A DNA stretch of 64,000 nucleotides from Thozetella sp. PMI_491 (taxonomy: Eukaryota; Ascomycota; Sordariomycetes; Chaetosphaeriales; Chaetosphaeriaceae), in contig MU270017.1 of NCBI GenBank assembly GCA_021432635.1, forward strand, positions 1,366,566 to 1,430,565, written 5' to 3'. A program made the position numbers and the translations under genes. Shown piece after piece: positions 34,575 to 45,701 of this stretch. Under the pieces are notes generated by a model. That model was given only the letters and a program-made list of their open reading frames with translations, searched no databases and was not told the origin of the DNA. Every line of letters begins with the position of its first letter. Position 1 is the first letter of the stretch.

Positions 34575-36052
34575 TCAAGCCACTGTCCAGCCGGGTGGAA
34601 GCTTTTCGTCCTCCTCTGGGTGGTAGCTATACCATTTGGAAGATTCTGACACCCGAGACGGACGCGGAAGTTTTGAGCTGCGGAAATCTCCAGTAGATTG
34701 TCGTCTCAGCATCGTCAAACGGCTTGACCTCGCGGTCCCGGGTATCTTAACCTCCCGGTTGAACACGGGCATCGAGATTCGTGACGGCAGGGCACTTTCG
34801 CGAATCGTGTTGAGCTTTGGCTCCCGATCGGGCCAGTCTCGCGAGGCAAAGCTTGGCCAAATGAAGGCAACTAGCGCTCTGAGGCAGGGCATGCAGGCGC
34901 AAACAATGGCTACGGACAGCTCGACAAGACTTGAAAATGTTAGCAAAATTGCCTAGAAAAACCGACGGAAGGGGAGGTTCAGCGAGAACTATGGCCCCAG
35001 TACGCACCATGTGACGGTGTTTTTGGCAAATTTTGCCTCTATGTGGCGGTAATCGGTGACTATCACAAGCTTCAACCGATAAATGCTCACCCCCAAAACG
35101 CTGCGACCGTCAGTTTCCTAGCTCTCGTGGTCTAGAATACCGAGACTTACAATCCACCAGCCATCATAAGTGCCAGGACAGCGATCCTTTGATTCAAGGG
35201 AATCCTGAGCGGCTGAAGTAGCCAGATAGGCAGCAGCAGGATCACAGCATCGGTGAAGACGTTGAGTGAGGCGCAGGCGATAAACCAAGCATGGACATCG
35301 ACACAGGTCCCTGGTACTGGCTCCCAAAGCCTCTCCATTGGGGCGCAGAGGTAAAGAAAGCCGAAAGCGCTGGTCAGGGATGAGCCCACGACGATGAACA
35401 TCATGGCGTGCGTGACTACGGCGAAGGCATATGATGTGGCGAACCTGAGGAAGAACACCAGGATCGAGCATTTGGAGAGGAGGGAGACCACACTGTATAG
35501 GAATTGGCTCATGAGCGAAAGCTGCTGAAGAATTAGCTACAGATGTCGGGCGAAGGCTGGTGGGAGGCTAGGTACCTTGCTGATCATTTCGTGGTCGCCA
35601 TGTTTTCTTGACGCGCCAGAACCATATTCAACGCCTATAAATGTCAGCAACGGACGTTGCTATAGGCACAAACTGCATATAAGGCGACATACAGAAACCC
35701 TGAGCGATGGCGTAGCCGTATAACACGAGCTATTGAGCACTCAGATCAGCATACTGCCCCTCTTGCTCGACCAAAGTCATGTATCGTACAAGTGCGCTGA
35801 GAATCAGCCCTGGCGAAGGATTAGCAACTTCAACGACAGCGATGCGGTTCGATAAAGCTCACAGTCATCAAGGTGGATGCGCCGGATGACCACCCTGCAT
35901 GTGTAGAAGCGCAACACAACAAAGAGCGTCGAGATGGCGGGGCAGAGGGCCGCCGCAATGATTATGGCGCTACCCGCCGCGGACGAGTTGGGCGATTGCG
36001 TATCGGACCGGCCGTGAAGCTCGCGCAGAGGGGTGGCCATGGAGAACCACAT
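34575..36052 (-). CDS. Rhodopsin-domain (PTH11-like) integral membrane protein, copy 2
   Basis: Seven exons join in frame: 36052-35863, 35809-35790, 35729-35693, 35634-35576, 35524-35151, 35100-35008 and 34929-34575. They give 375 residues. Family marks are FVVLRFYTCRVVIRRIHLDDW after the first helix, VLYGYAIAQGF, SVVSLLSKCSILVFFLRF, the loop with CAPMERLWEPVPGTCVD, LPIWLLQPLRIPLNQR and LVELSVAIVCACMPCLR before the basic cytoplasmic tail. Seven membrane helices fit. Exon 2 is only 20 bases. The acceptor of exon 5 is ambiguous by one codon (tandem CAGCAG). An alternative start four codons downstream (36040) is possible. The ligand is unknown. It shares the family but not close sequence with the gene at 21.8-23.0 kb, so they are not a recent duplicate. 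Confidence 0.8.
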
Positions 36053-37875
36053 CTCGGCGGCCCGGCGCGTCGGGCTCGGTTGCTGCGACTGGTATTCGAT
36101 ACGTCATATGTAGCCCGCAACGGAGAAACTCGAGAGAAAAGAAGAGACGAGAAGTCCTTGGCAAGGTACTTGGGAGTTGGTCATGATTTCAACTCTATGG
36201 CGGCATCGGCCAGGGGGGTTAAACCTCGCTGTGTTGATCTAACCTTGGGTCGACTGCTGCAGGACCCCTGAGCCGGGGTTGCAGGCCCACTGATCAGACT
36301 AGTTAAGAGATTGGAGCCGGGATCGAGCGATCCATTCCCCACTATAACCCTAGAATTCGAACACTTCGTGCCGCAAAATCGCCTTACCTTGTAGGCATAT
36401 TACGAATCCCTTCCTCCTCGTGGGGCTTGCAGTGCCCGTTCTGTGCCAGCCACTTGTGCTGCCCACGATGAGATTTACTAGAATGGGATGCCATAGCGCA
36501 CATCGACATCCGCGTAGCTCGTAAACAACAAAGAGACAGCCCAATGCATTGTGCATGAGGAGTCAACCTGCGGCACAAACGTCATCAGAGAGCTGGTGGG
36601 GTCAGCTTCAAACGGCGTCGAGCAGGGCCGGGGGCGGGGGCGGAGGCGGGGGCGAGGCCGCACTGCCCTCGGAAGGTTTCTATGAACGGGAATAGCCAGG
36701 GCGACGGGGGCAATGATACTGAGCCGGGAATGGTTCATATATGTGCGAGCGTGCGGCGCAGGTAACAGCACGGTGGGCAGGCGTGGCAGGCAAGCTTGCG
36801 TGCAGGAGCGAGAAAGATGAGACGGTAGCTTGGCAAGATGGGCCAGGGCCCTAGTCCAAACCGTGGCTGGGTTGTCAGAGGTGCTGGCTCATGGGGCGGG
36901 CCTTGTAGCGATCTGCAGGGCTCCGCCGATGCGATGCACTCTTGCCGAACGCCCACGTCATGTGCCGAAGACGAACGTACCCGAGTTAGTGATTGTGGCC
37001 TCTTGTGCTGTTGGCATGGCTGCCCAGGGAGCCTAGGGGAGGGGACGCGGGGAATAAAGGTCAGAGGCACTGCTATATTTGTTGCGCCAATACTCGCGAT
37101 TTTGTGCCCACTACCTAATGATCTCTCCGACAGCCATCCCACCCAACATGGAGACCTCTCGGGCGGCCTTCGCTTCCCCGCAGAGCAAACTCAGGTGTCC
37201 CGGTCCTGGAGCACATACGCCGCACTTGTGAGCCAAGTGGTGTATGATTGACCTTGCTCGCTAGTCATCGTCTACGAAGTACGAGATGGCAGGAATCTGT
37301 GCCGCACGCCAAAGACTTTGGCGCGGCAAGGCACTTCAGTCGAGATCAATAGTAGGCTTCCGCAGATAGCCCAGGCTGCCTCGCGCAATGACCACCTCTA
37401 AGGAGTGCGGGTAGCTCAGCATCTTGCCTTGTCGTCTGCTACGCCGATGTGTTAACACATCGAAGACGTTTTGGCACACAATAATGAATTGGCCCGTTGC
37501 TAGCCATTCTATAAAAGCATGTCTTCCGGTCCGCGCTGAACTGCGCTCGCTTCCTCGCTGCTGGGCCGCAGATTTCGCAGCGCTTGAATTCGAAAGGTGC
37601 TTCAAAATGAGTTGTAAATCCCACAAGCCAAACCCGGGAACCAAGGCTTCCGCTACAGAACAAGCATAAAAAAGCCGCCTACAAGGCAATTCAGGACCAC
37701 AAAGATTCCGCATTATAGCGTCTGAGCATCCAGGATCTGGAACCGTGCCTGTCACTTGTGCCGTACGGGCGGATCCCGAATTATGGGCTGTGGCACGGAA
37801 GACAATATTGCCAGCTGTCAGAATGCCGAATGCATCATAATCTCGCGGCATATGGTAGCCGCTTCCCGGGATCCA
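36053..37875. other. Intergenic, 1.8 kb, with a G-rich repeat
   Basis: No gene is recognised. A (GGGGGC)n-like imperfect repeat lies at about 36620-36660. The left end must hold the promoter of the rhodopsin-domain gene. Confidence 0.45.
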
Positions 37876-39800
37876 TCATAGGGAGGCATTCCCGCGCAGG
37901 ATCACGCTTGCAATCTTCTCCGCCAACATGTAAACCGTTCCCTGCGGATTGGGCGGCACCGCAAAGGGGAAAACGCTCGCATCGACCACCCGGAGGCCTG
38001 TGAGCCCGAGTACCCGCGCCTCCGAGTCGACAACTGCCATAGGGTCGGTAGGTCGTCCCATCTTGCACGTCGCACTGGCGTGCCACACAGTCGACGCCGT
38101 CGTTCGGATGTAGTCGAGGATCTGAGCATCCGTGATAACGTCCGCCCCGGGAGCTATCTCCGGACCGGAGCGCACCGGATCTAGGGCACTGGACGCCCAC
38201 GCCTCCCGGCATCGCTTCAGAGCTGCGACGGCTACTTCGCCGTCGGCCGGATCGTTGAGCCAACCCAGGTCTACCACCGGAGGATCTGCCATGCTAGCAC
38301 TGCTAATTGTCACGCTGCCTCGGGACAAAGGACTGATCAGAGTGGCACTGACTACCCCGATCGTGGTATTTGGGCCAGCTGCGAATCCGAAGACTACATA
38401 CTCGATTTCCGGCCAATCTCCTGGAAATTTCGACAGCTTGTCCTTGGTGGGCTGGGAAAAGTTCACCCGCAACCGATCGGGGATCTTCTCGAATGAGAAA
38501 TAGCCGCCCGCTGAGCTGTATGGGCCAGCCTGGTCGTCAAGATACTCGCGGAGGACATTCTCCTGCCGAGAAGGATCTGCCACGATGCCGCTGGCCGTTT
38601 CGGTAGAAATTCCTTGCAGGACATTAAACGAAACCTGATCCCACAAGTTCTGCCCAACTCCAGGTAGATCCCTGGTGACTGGGATCCCGAGCGACTGCAG
38701 GGTTGCTGCTGGCCCAATACCAGACACCATGAGCAGCTGAGGGGAATGGATGACACCTGCGGACAGTATCACTTCCTTTCCCGCCGATAGGGTGAAGGCT
38801 AGGCCGTGGGTGTCAACTGTCACGCCTGTAGCCGTCAGACCCCTGAAGAGAATCTTCGTCGTTTGTGTGTGTGGATACACGCTTAAGCCAGGAGACCGAG
38901 AGATGGCCTCGCGCAAGTAGCTCGTCTCTGCCGAAGAGCGCGTTGCATCTTTTGGATCGATGGTCGACGAGACCCAGCCACCGATACCATTCAATGTTCC
39001 GCTGCTAAATCCCTTTGAACCAAGCGGCATGCCGATCGCACGTAATCCCCTCGCGAGCCACGATGTGGTTGGGTCGACCCAGTTGCCCCACGACACCTGC
39101 ACCGGACCGGAGCCACCAGCGACGGCGCATGTCTCCGGGTCGTACTTTACCGTGGCGCTTGTGTCGTTTCTCTTGATCTCGTTCGGGAAGTTGAGCGTGC
39201 AGGATTTCTTGTAAAACGGCAGAGCGTTCTCCCACTCGTAGCTCTCATCACCGGCCTGCTCTGCCCAGAGCTTGTGGGTTCCAACAGTTGGCCGGAGATA
39301 GGCCATTGTGTTGAGTGCTGTGCAGCCTCCTAGCGTTTTGCCTCGCGCGTAGTGAATGCGCCGGTTCCCAGCGCTGGCCTGGGGAGTAGACACCAAGTCC
39401 CAGTCCACAAGCGGTTGCCGGGGGTAGTTCTCGTCAGTAGCAAGTACCGCCATGCCCAGTGCATAGTATGGTACCACGCTCTGGTTTCCGTTATCGAACT
39501 CGTAGAACCCACCAGCCTCGACAACTGCCACCGTGAAGTGTTCCGCTAGCCGAGTCGCTATCGCAAGGCCAGCCGTCCCGCCTCCAACAACTAGCCAGAT
39601 TCCAGTTAGTGGCGCTTGCTCTCGACAGAGCGTGGCTTTGTTTAGTTTTGCTGGAAAGAGCAAGATATAACCTCACCGACATAATCGTAGGTGGCATTGC
39701 GCCCGGGAATCGCAAACGTGCTGGAGAAGAGACGATCTTGTCGAGCAACAGTAAAGCCTATAAGCGCCGTTATGGTAGCACAGCTTTTCTTTGGGATCAT
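37876..39800 (-). CDS. Secreted GMC-family FAD oxidoreductase
   Basis: Exons 39800-39677 and 39590-37876 give 612 residues. The upstream exon supplies a signal peptide (MIPKKSCATITALIGFTVA) and completes the FAD-binding start NATYDYVVVGGGTAGL. The other glucose-methanol-choline family marks are ARGKTLGGCTALNTMAYLRP, GVIHSPQLLMVSGIGPA (GMC signature 2), the active-site histidine in TVWHASATCKMG and the C-terminal PPNPQGTVYMLAEKIA, where Asn stands in the second catalytic position. The enzyme should oxidise an alcohol with FAD, outside the cell or in the secretory path. It resembles fungal aryl-alcohol, choline and patulin-synthase-type dehydrogenases; the substrate cannot be told. Reading the downstream frame alone would miss the leader and break the dinucleotide-binding fold. 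No partner biosynthetic gene is adjacent. Confidence 0.9.
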
Positions 39801-40474
39801 TATTGCGGTCTCCAATCCTTTATTGCGTTGTTAGGGTCAAGACGGGAGGTTGGCCTTCAACTGGCGGGGGAGGCTGCGGGCGTCCAACCACGGCTCGACT
39901 CGGTTGATTACCTCCATTAGGAAGAAAATAGAGCCTGCATATCGGCAGGCCATGAGAAAATATGATTGGCCATTTCGTTTCTCAAGAAGTGGAAACTGAC
40001 CGACCGATTGTTTTCCACCTCGTTTGTTTAATTTCCATCAACACCCTGCCTCGATGTCGATAACTGATCGCCCTTTGCGTCCCTGGCCAGACCCGACCGC
40101 CTCAGAATACCGCGCCGCATAAGGAGGCCATAGCTTGTATCTCCCGTCCGAAGCTGTGTGTGAGAGCAGTTGATTGGTTCATTCCTCCCACATACAAGTC
40201 GGATGTGTCGCTGCCTCGCAGCGACAAAAGCCGAAATCATGCGTACTAGTGGTACCGGGAGGAGCGGTTGGCAGCGTGGGAGCACTCCACTTAGTTAGAA
40301 GCCTAAGCGCTATGCTCCAGCATAAATGCATCTTTCAACATCGCCTAAGATCAAGAGAATAATAACCAAACATCACATATCTCTTGAAATGCACATGCAC
40401 CCAAGGACCCGCTCGCCGTTGTGCAACCATCTCCGCCCCTCTGCGATTCATTCCGGGGTCTTCTATCAGCAAAG
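39801..40474. other. Spacer, 0.7 kb, no gene seen
   Basis: This is the divergent spacer between the GMC oxidoreductase (-) and the decayed membrane-protein gene (+). It holds the GMC promoter. Confidence 0.45.
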
Positions 40475-42076
40475 ATGCAGACTTTCCAGCTCAACAACAC
40501 ACTACCGTCAGCCGGAGTCAACTTTGTCTCGTCTCCCTACATTCGAGTGTCACTAGACATCGTTCGGAGTTGCGCAAGCGTGCTCCTCCTCTGCGCCTGG
40601 TCTGCTCTACATCTAAACGTCTCTCTGCAGTCTACCCCCGGCACCTTTAGACAGAAGTACAAGCGGACCGCATGGACGCTGGTTCGCAAGATCAAATGGA
40701 TGCTTATCAACCTTCTCGCCCCAGAACTTCCGCTCGGGAAAGCATGGAGCGACCGCAAATCTGTCAAATTCGTCGCCGAGAAATTTGAGACGTGGAGCAA
40801 AAAGGACGGCATTCCCTAGACCCCTGTGCACACTTACTGGGCCAATATGGGAGGCTTTGCAATTCAATTTCCTCCTTCGACACACGATGCGCCTGCTCGC
40901 CCCGGAGGCATTCCTACGATTGCACATGCCGCTCCATTAAATATTACGACCTCGGGGTCACATCTACCAGCCGCCGCGGGGCGGCTTCTAAATTCGGGTG
41001 AAATGCGGTCAGAGGAGGGCGGTATTATAGGGGGTGCAGGACATGATATCGAAAAGCGATTCGTGATCCACCCGCTTCTGCTTGACGAGATCTGCCGGAG
41101 AACGTACGTGCTGGCCTCGAGCACTACTCTCAGCGCGGAATTCTCTCCGCAGCTTCTCTATCGATGCAAAGGGAAGCACTATTCCGGAGCATGGGAGAGA
41201 TACACGTGGACGAGAAAAACTCGGCCCTGGTGGAAAGAGCGCTACGCATCGTCGAGCGCCGCCACTTCAAGACGCTTGGGATTTGAACAGATTCCTCCAT
41301 GGCCGGAAGTACTGGCACTCTAACCTCCGCGCTCTCCAGTGTGACGTGTGGTATCCAGGCTACTGCTAGCTCTTGAATATGGCATCATAACAGGCTGCCG
41401 TCCGTCACCGCCGATAAGCTCGGTGACCGCAGCAAAGGAGACGCCTTCGTGAAGATCGTTGCGGTTGGCCAGATCGTCTGGTTCATTCTGCAGCTCATCA
41501 CGCGCCTCTACAAGCAGCTCCCGACGTCGCAGCTCGAGGTCATGCATGACCTTGGCCTTTGCCCTCTGTTCCGTTATCACGCACACGCCGCATCTCGGCT
41601 GGCCAAAAGATGTATACTGCTTGATCGTGCTTCCTGCAGCAACACGACCTCAATCTCCCGAGCAACTCATCCGATTAGCCCAGGTGGGGCCCTCGATGAC
41701 GACGGAATACTTCAGATCCACGGTCATCACCCCTAACAACAGCATACACATCTCCTCTTACGAACAGCCCGGGAGGGAGCAGCTTGGCGCAGCGGTAGTT
41801 GTCTCGCTCCTAATCTTCGGTGCTGCTCACGCTGTCGCATGGAACTTTACGCTACTGATGCAAGGTGAGCGCATCTTGTAGCAGATGAGCTCCATCATTA
41901 CGATAACTACAGAACCAGTCGTGCTCTTCATTGATTTAGTCGTAAGAAAACTTTGCAATAAACTGTGGAGACGGCGCAATGTGAACAGAGCCTCGGTAGA
42001 GGGGCTGGTTATCACTTCTTTCATCACCATCGGTGTCTTTCTTTTTCGTCTTGTCGCGGCTGTTTATTCTGGTTGA
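40475..42076 (+). pseudogene. Decayed gene of a large fungal membrane-protein family
   Basis: Pieces in two frames match, in order, a very common fungal family of unknown function with an N-terminal membrane helix. They are FVSSPYIRVSLDIVRSC, CAWSALHLNV, LVRKIKWMLINLLAPELPLG, HTYWANMGGFAIQF, VKIVAVGQIVWFILQLITR, LPTSQLEVM followed in another frame by TLAFALCSVIT, and AAHAVAWNFTLL. Two stops stand where the family has Trp (TAG at 40818-40820 and after GERIL at 41879-41881), and there is at least one frameshift near 41545. The end, IITITTEPVVLFIDLV to VAAVYSG, is still readable. Both nonsense changes are TGG to TAG, which fits C-to-T mutation on the other strand. The gene is almost certainly non-functional unless the assembly is wrong. 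Confidence 0.75.
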
Positions 42077-43518
42077 AATCTTCCGTTCCTTGGCCTTTCT
42101 CGAGCCGGAAGCATTCTTGATAGGGTGGCCAGCCAGCTTTCCTCGTGTCAGCTAAGCTGCCAGCCACACGCGTTGAATACCAAGCGATCTACATTAATCG
42201 GTCGAGCAGGTACCCTGTCCTAGCGCGAAAACAAAAGCCATACAAGAGTTCAGTTCATGCTTTCGAAATATGCGTCCCTGCCTGGTCTCAAAACTAGGCC
42301 ACGTAATTTGTTATTGTCAAATCACTGGTCTTGGATTCATCTTGACGGGCAGCATCACACTTGTCTGAGGAAGGGAACCGGGTCTTCCGAGGCCTCGTAT
42401 GGCCGACACAGGCGAAGCGAGACCCATTCCACGCTGGAGGGTAGGATTGGCGCTACGCTGAGGCGGCGTGCATACTATATGTAATAAAAATGTTCGCCCC
42501 AATGCCCACCACTACTCTTCGAGAACTGCCTCGGCCTAGTGATCAGCACTTGGCGTGGGCCAAGCAACAAACCACGGATAATCTGGAGGCTTTCCCTCTT
42601 TGGTGCGAACACTGCGAAGGGATCGGAGGTTTTTTTGACTCCCACCCGTCCCGGTGCCCCGCGGCCAAGCCAGCTGTATAGCACAGATGCACCGTGTATG
42701 GCAGGAGAGCACGTTGGCCCCAGTCAGAGTGCGAACCCATGTCACAGCAGCGCCAAGCCCACCGGGAATTTGGGGAGACAGATGGCGTAGAGAGGTTTGC
42801 AAACTCATGCGCGAACCGCCCGGGCCAGAGGGGGCGCCGGTTCGAGAACCTTCCGTGCAGCACACGGGAACAGGGGTATATGGCCTTGTTCCAAGGAAGA
42901 TGCCCAAATGAGGAGGTGCCTGGGCGAGCCAGGCACGCTGCTCGTCCCAAAATAGCGATCCGGGTTTGCGGATGTGGGCGACCTCGTGAGGTGGCGATGG
43001 GCCCTCACATCCGCGGCTGCCCGGTCGTGCGCATGCGGAGAACCCCATCATGGAGCTGCCGCCTCCCACCCAGAGTGTTTAATGGTCTCGGCGAGGCTGT
43101 ATGTGGGAGCGCCAAGCTGGAGCTAGATAGATTGAAGTTGCCGTCCACTGCGCTTGTTCATAATCATCCATTTAACCCCACGGGGTTTGGTTGATTGGGT
43201 TGGCTATGCAATCTTGGGGCCCCGCGCTGATAGGCTGCCGGGATCCGGCTATAGAGTCTAAGTCGATATTGTCAGTACACCAAATTGTCCCCATGACTCG
43301 GCATTTCGACTGTTCGTAGCACGACGGTAGTTGCCAGGTTGGCGGCATTCAGAGTGTTCAGACAACTTTCCCCTCCCCTGGGCATATCCCAGGTCTTGCC
43401 CATCCCTTTTAAGCCATGCCCGCACCCTCCCGCTTCGACGTTCCACGGCCTCCTTTTCGACCATCACCCATTGTTGCTCGACATACCTCCCACTCTGTGA
43501 CATCAAGAATACTTCACG
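42077..43518. other. Intergenic, 1.4 kb, no gene seen
   Basis: The open frames here (including a 177-codon minus-strand one at 43069-42536) have no recognisable domain. The last 120 bases before 43519 are pyrimidine-rich and end in CACG before ATG, as expected of the leader of the DUF1996 gene. Confidence 0.45.
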
Positions 43519-45011
43519 ATGTTCTGGGCTACTGTCCTCGCCTTGGCGGCTGCTGTTGAGGCCCTCCCTCAGAGGGGCGGCGGTGGTGGCGGTCTTACCA
43601 TGCTGCGGTTCGGATGTGCGCAAGTCGTCATTGACCGGCTCGACCCCCTGGTCAACCCTGGTCAGGTCCCGTCCTCGCACGCCCACCAGATTGTTGGAGG
43701 AAACGGCTTCAACGCGACGATGACGACTGGTGATGTCTCGTCTACCGCCTCTTGCACCACCTGCGCGTTCGCCGACGACTTCTCCAACTACTGGACGGCG
43801 AACCTGTACTTCAAGGCGAAGAACGGTACTTACAAGCGTGTTACCCAGGGTGGCGCTGCGTATGTAAACCCCAACCATTTATGTGCCACTTCTCGCTGGC
43901 TAGACGGATGTGTTGGCGACCCGGGCTGCTCCTGGGTGGAGATAGGGCAGAGGGGAAAGCCTAGTTCCGAGCCAAGAGCGAGGTTGTGGTTGCGTTTATC
44001 AAAATTTTGGTGCTGACACGCTCATAGTCTGCAGTTCAGCGACCGCTTCAGCACTCAGATCGGCGGTGGTGTCCTCGTCTACTATGTCTCGGCTCAGCCA
44101 GGCAAGATCACTGCTTTCAAGCCGGTACGTTGTGCTTCGTGCGGCAAACATGACCAAAGCGTCCTGGAGATACTAACTGCGTTAATCAGGGTTTCCGCAT
44201 GCTTGTCGGCGACCCCAACATGCGCTCGCGTCCCGACGCCACCCTGAAGAGGCAGAACTGCTACCGGTGCTACACCGGCCCCAACTTTGGCGGTGACGTC
44301 TCGGCCCCGTGCCAAGATGGCAAGTAAGTTGACTACATCCCTTCACACAGTTGACGAAAAGAAAACTAACAAAGAGGCAGGATCGACACTGAGGCCCTCC
44401 CTCCCAAGGCCTGCCCCGGTGGTATCCGCAGCAACATCCACTTCCCCACGTAGGTCTATACCTGCAAATGCCGTTCTTCCTACGGTGACTAACAGAACCA
44501 CTAGATGCTGGGATGGCAAGAACCTTGACAGCCCTAACCACAAGGACCACGTCACTTACCCCACCGGCGGTCCTGCCACTTTCCTGAGCCTGGGCGGTGC
44601 TTGCCCCTCGACTCACCCCGTCCGTATTCCTCAGCTCATGTACGAGGTTGTCTGGGACACCACGCCATTCAACGACAAGTCCCTGTGGCCCGAGGATGGC
44701 TCGCAGCCCTTCTACCTCAGCACTGGTGACCACACCGGTCTGGGCCAGCACGCTGACTACGTCTTCGGCTGGAAGGGCGATGCCCTCCAGAAGGCCATGG
44801 ACACCTCGGGCTGCATGGGTGCCTCGTGCGCCAGCCTCAAGACCCAGACCATCGACCAGGCCAAGAAGTGCTCTGTCAAGAAGGAGGTCCACGAGGATCT
44901 CGATGGCTGTAAGTTGATTCGCGGTTCAAACTATTTTCGTATTTGGGCGGCGTGCTGACTAGTTCAACAGGGCTTACCGAGCTCCCGGGTATGGAGGGTA
45001 TGCAGATGTAA
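43519..45011 (+). CDS. Secreted DUF1996-domain protein
   Basis: Six exons (43519-43859, 44028-44124, 44190-44323, 44381-44449, 44505-44908, 44971-45011) give 361 residues. A signal peptide (MFWATVLALAAAVEALP) precedes a Gly run, then MLRFGCAQVVIDRLDPLVNPG and SSHAHQIVGGNGFN, the conserved opening of DUF1996. CYRCYTGPNF, CPGGIRSNIHFPTCWDGKN, DHVTYPTGG, CPSTHPVRIPQLMYEV and WDTTPFND complete the domain. The many Cys and His residues suggest disulfides and possibly a metal site. The protein should be secreted or wall-associated. The family is widespread in ascomycetes and basidiomycetes and has no firmly established activity. All five introns are short with standard sites. Codon use is strongly biased to C-ending codons, pointing to high expression. 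Confidence 0.93.
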
Positions 45012-45701
45012 GGGTGGGCACGGCATAGAATGATAATGGGGTGGAGGTCCAGGTCGCTGTAGAAAGCAGTCGGATGGATTCACTCACCTATTGTACCATT
45101 TTTCTCCCCGAAGGCGATCGTCTCTGGGAATGAAGGGAGGAATTCCGTAAACAGTTATCCTCTCTTGGACGTAGCTTTCCACGACGCCAGTCACTCGGCA
45201 CAAATTTTCTTGAGAGCAAGCATAGTTATATAAATTGCATCCAGAACCACATATTTCTCTCTCGCTGCCGCAATTGTGACCCTGCTATTGGTACCGCCTT
45301 TACTCGTGAATGTGAAGATCTAGCACTGCAGCCATCATGTCGGTCAGTGCGTTAATCCTGCTTGCAACCTGCAGGCCTCGTGTCCGCCTCGGATTGCCTA
45401 TGAGAGCGCCAGAGGGATATTCACGGCTTCAAACCATCCCGTGGCGACTGCATTAGTTCTCATTCAGCCCAGCTCCATCAGTTGATCCCCGCAGTCCATT
45501 CTTGTACTCGTCGATCTCCCCATGTTTCGACATCCTCGGAGACCCCGCACGACGCGAGCCGAGGCACGAGCCATACAATCGACCATTTGTCGTCCGATAC
45601 GATAGTTTCAGGCATCTTTAGTGGCTACCTATTTATATACCACTTAGGTCTGTCTACGATAATCTTTCCTCTCCACAACTGCCAAGCTATCCAACATCAT
45701 A
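45012..45701. other. Spacer, 0.7 kb, between same-strand genes
   Basis: This holds the 3' region of the DUF1996 gene and the promoter of the MpaB-like gene, including a candidate TATA box at 45629-45639. No gene is seen. Confidence 0.45.
45629..45639 (+). promoter_or_regulatory. Candidate TATA box of the MpaB-like gene
   Basis: The sequence ctatttatata lies about 65 bases before the ATG at 45702 and is followed by a pyrimidine-rich stretch, a typical fungal core promoter layout. Confidence 0.4.

Noticed and set aside
42536-43069. 177-codon minus-strand frame starting MGGGSSMMGF
   Set aside because: Composition is random-looking and it has no homology-like pattern or sensible neighbours.
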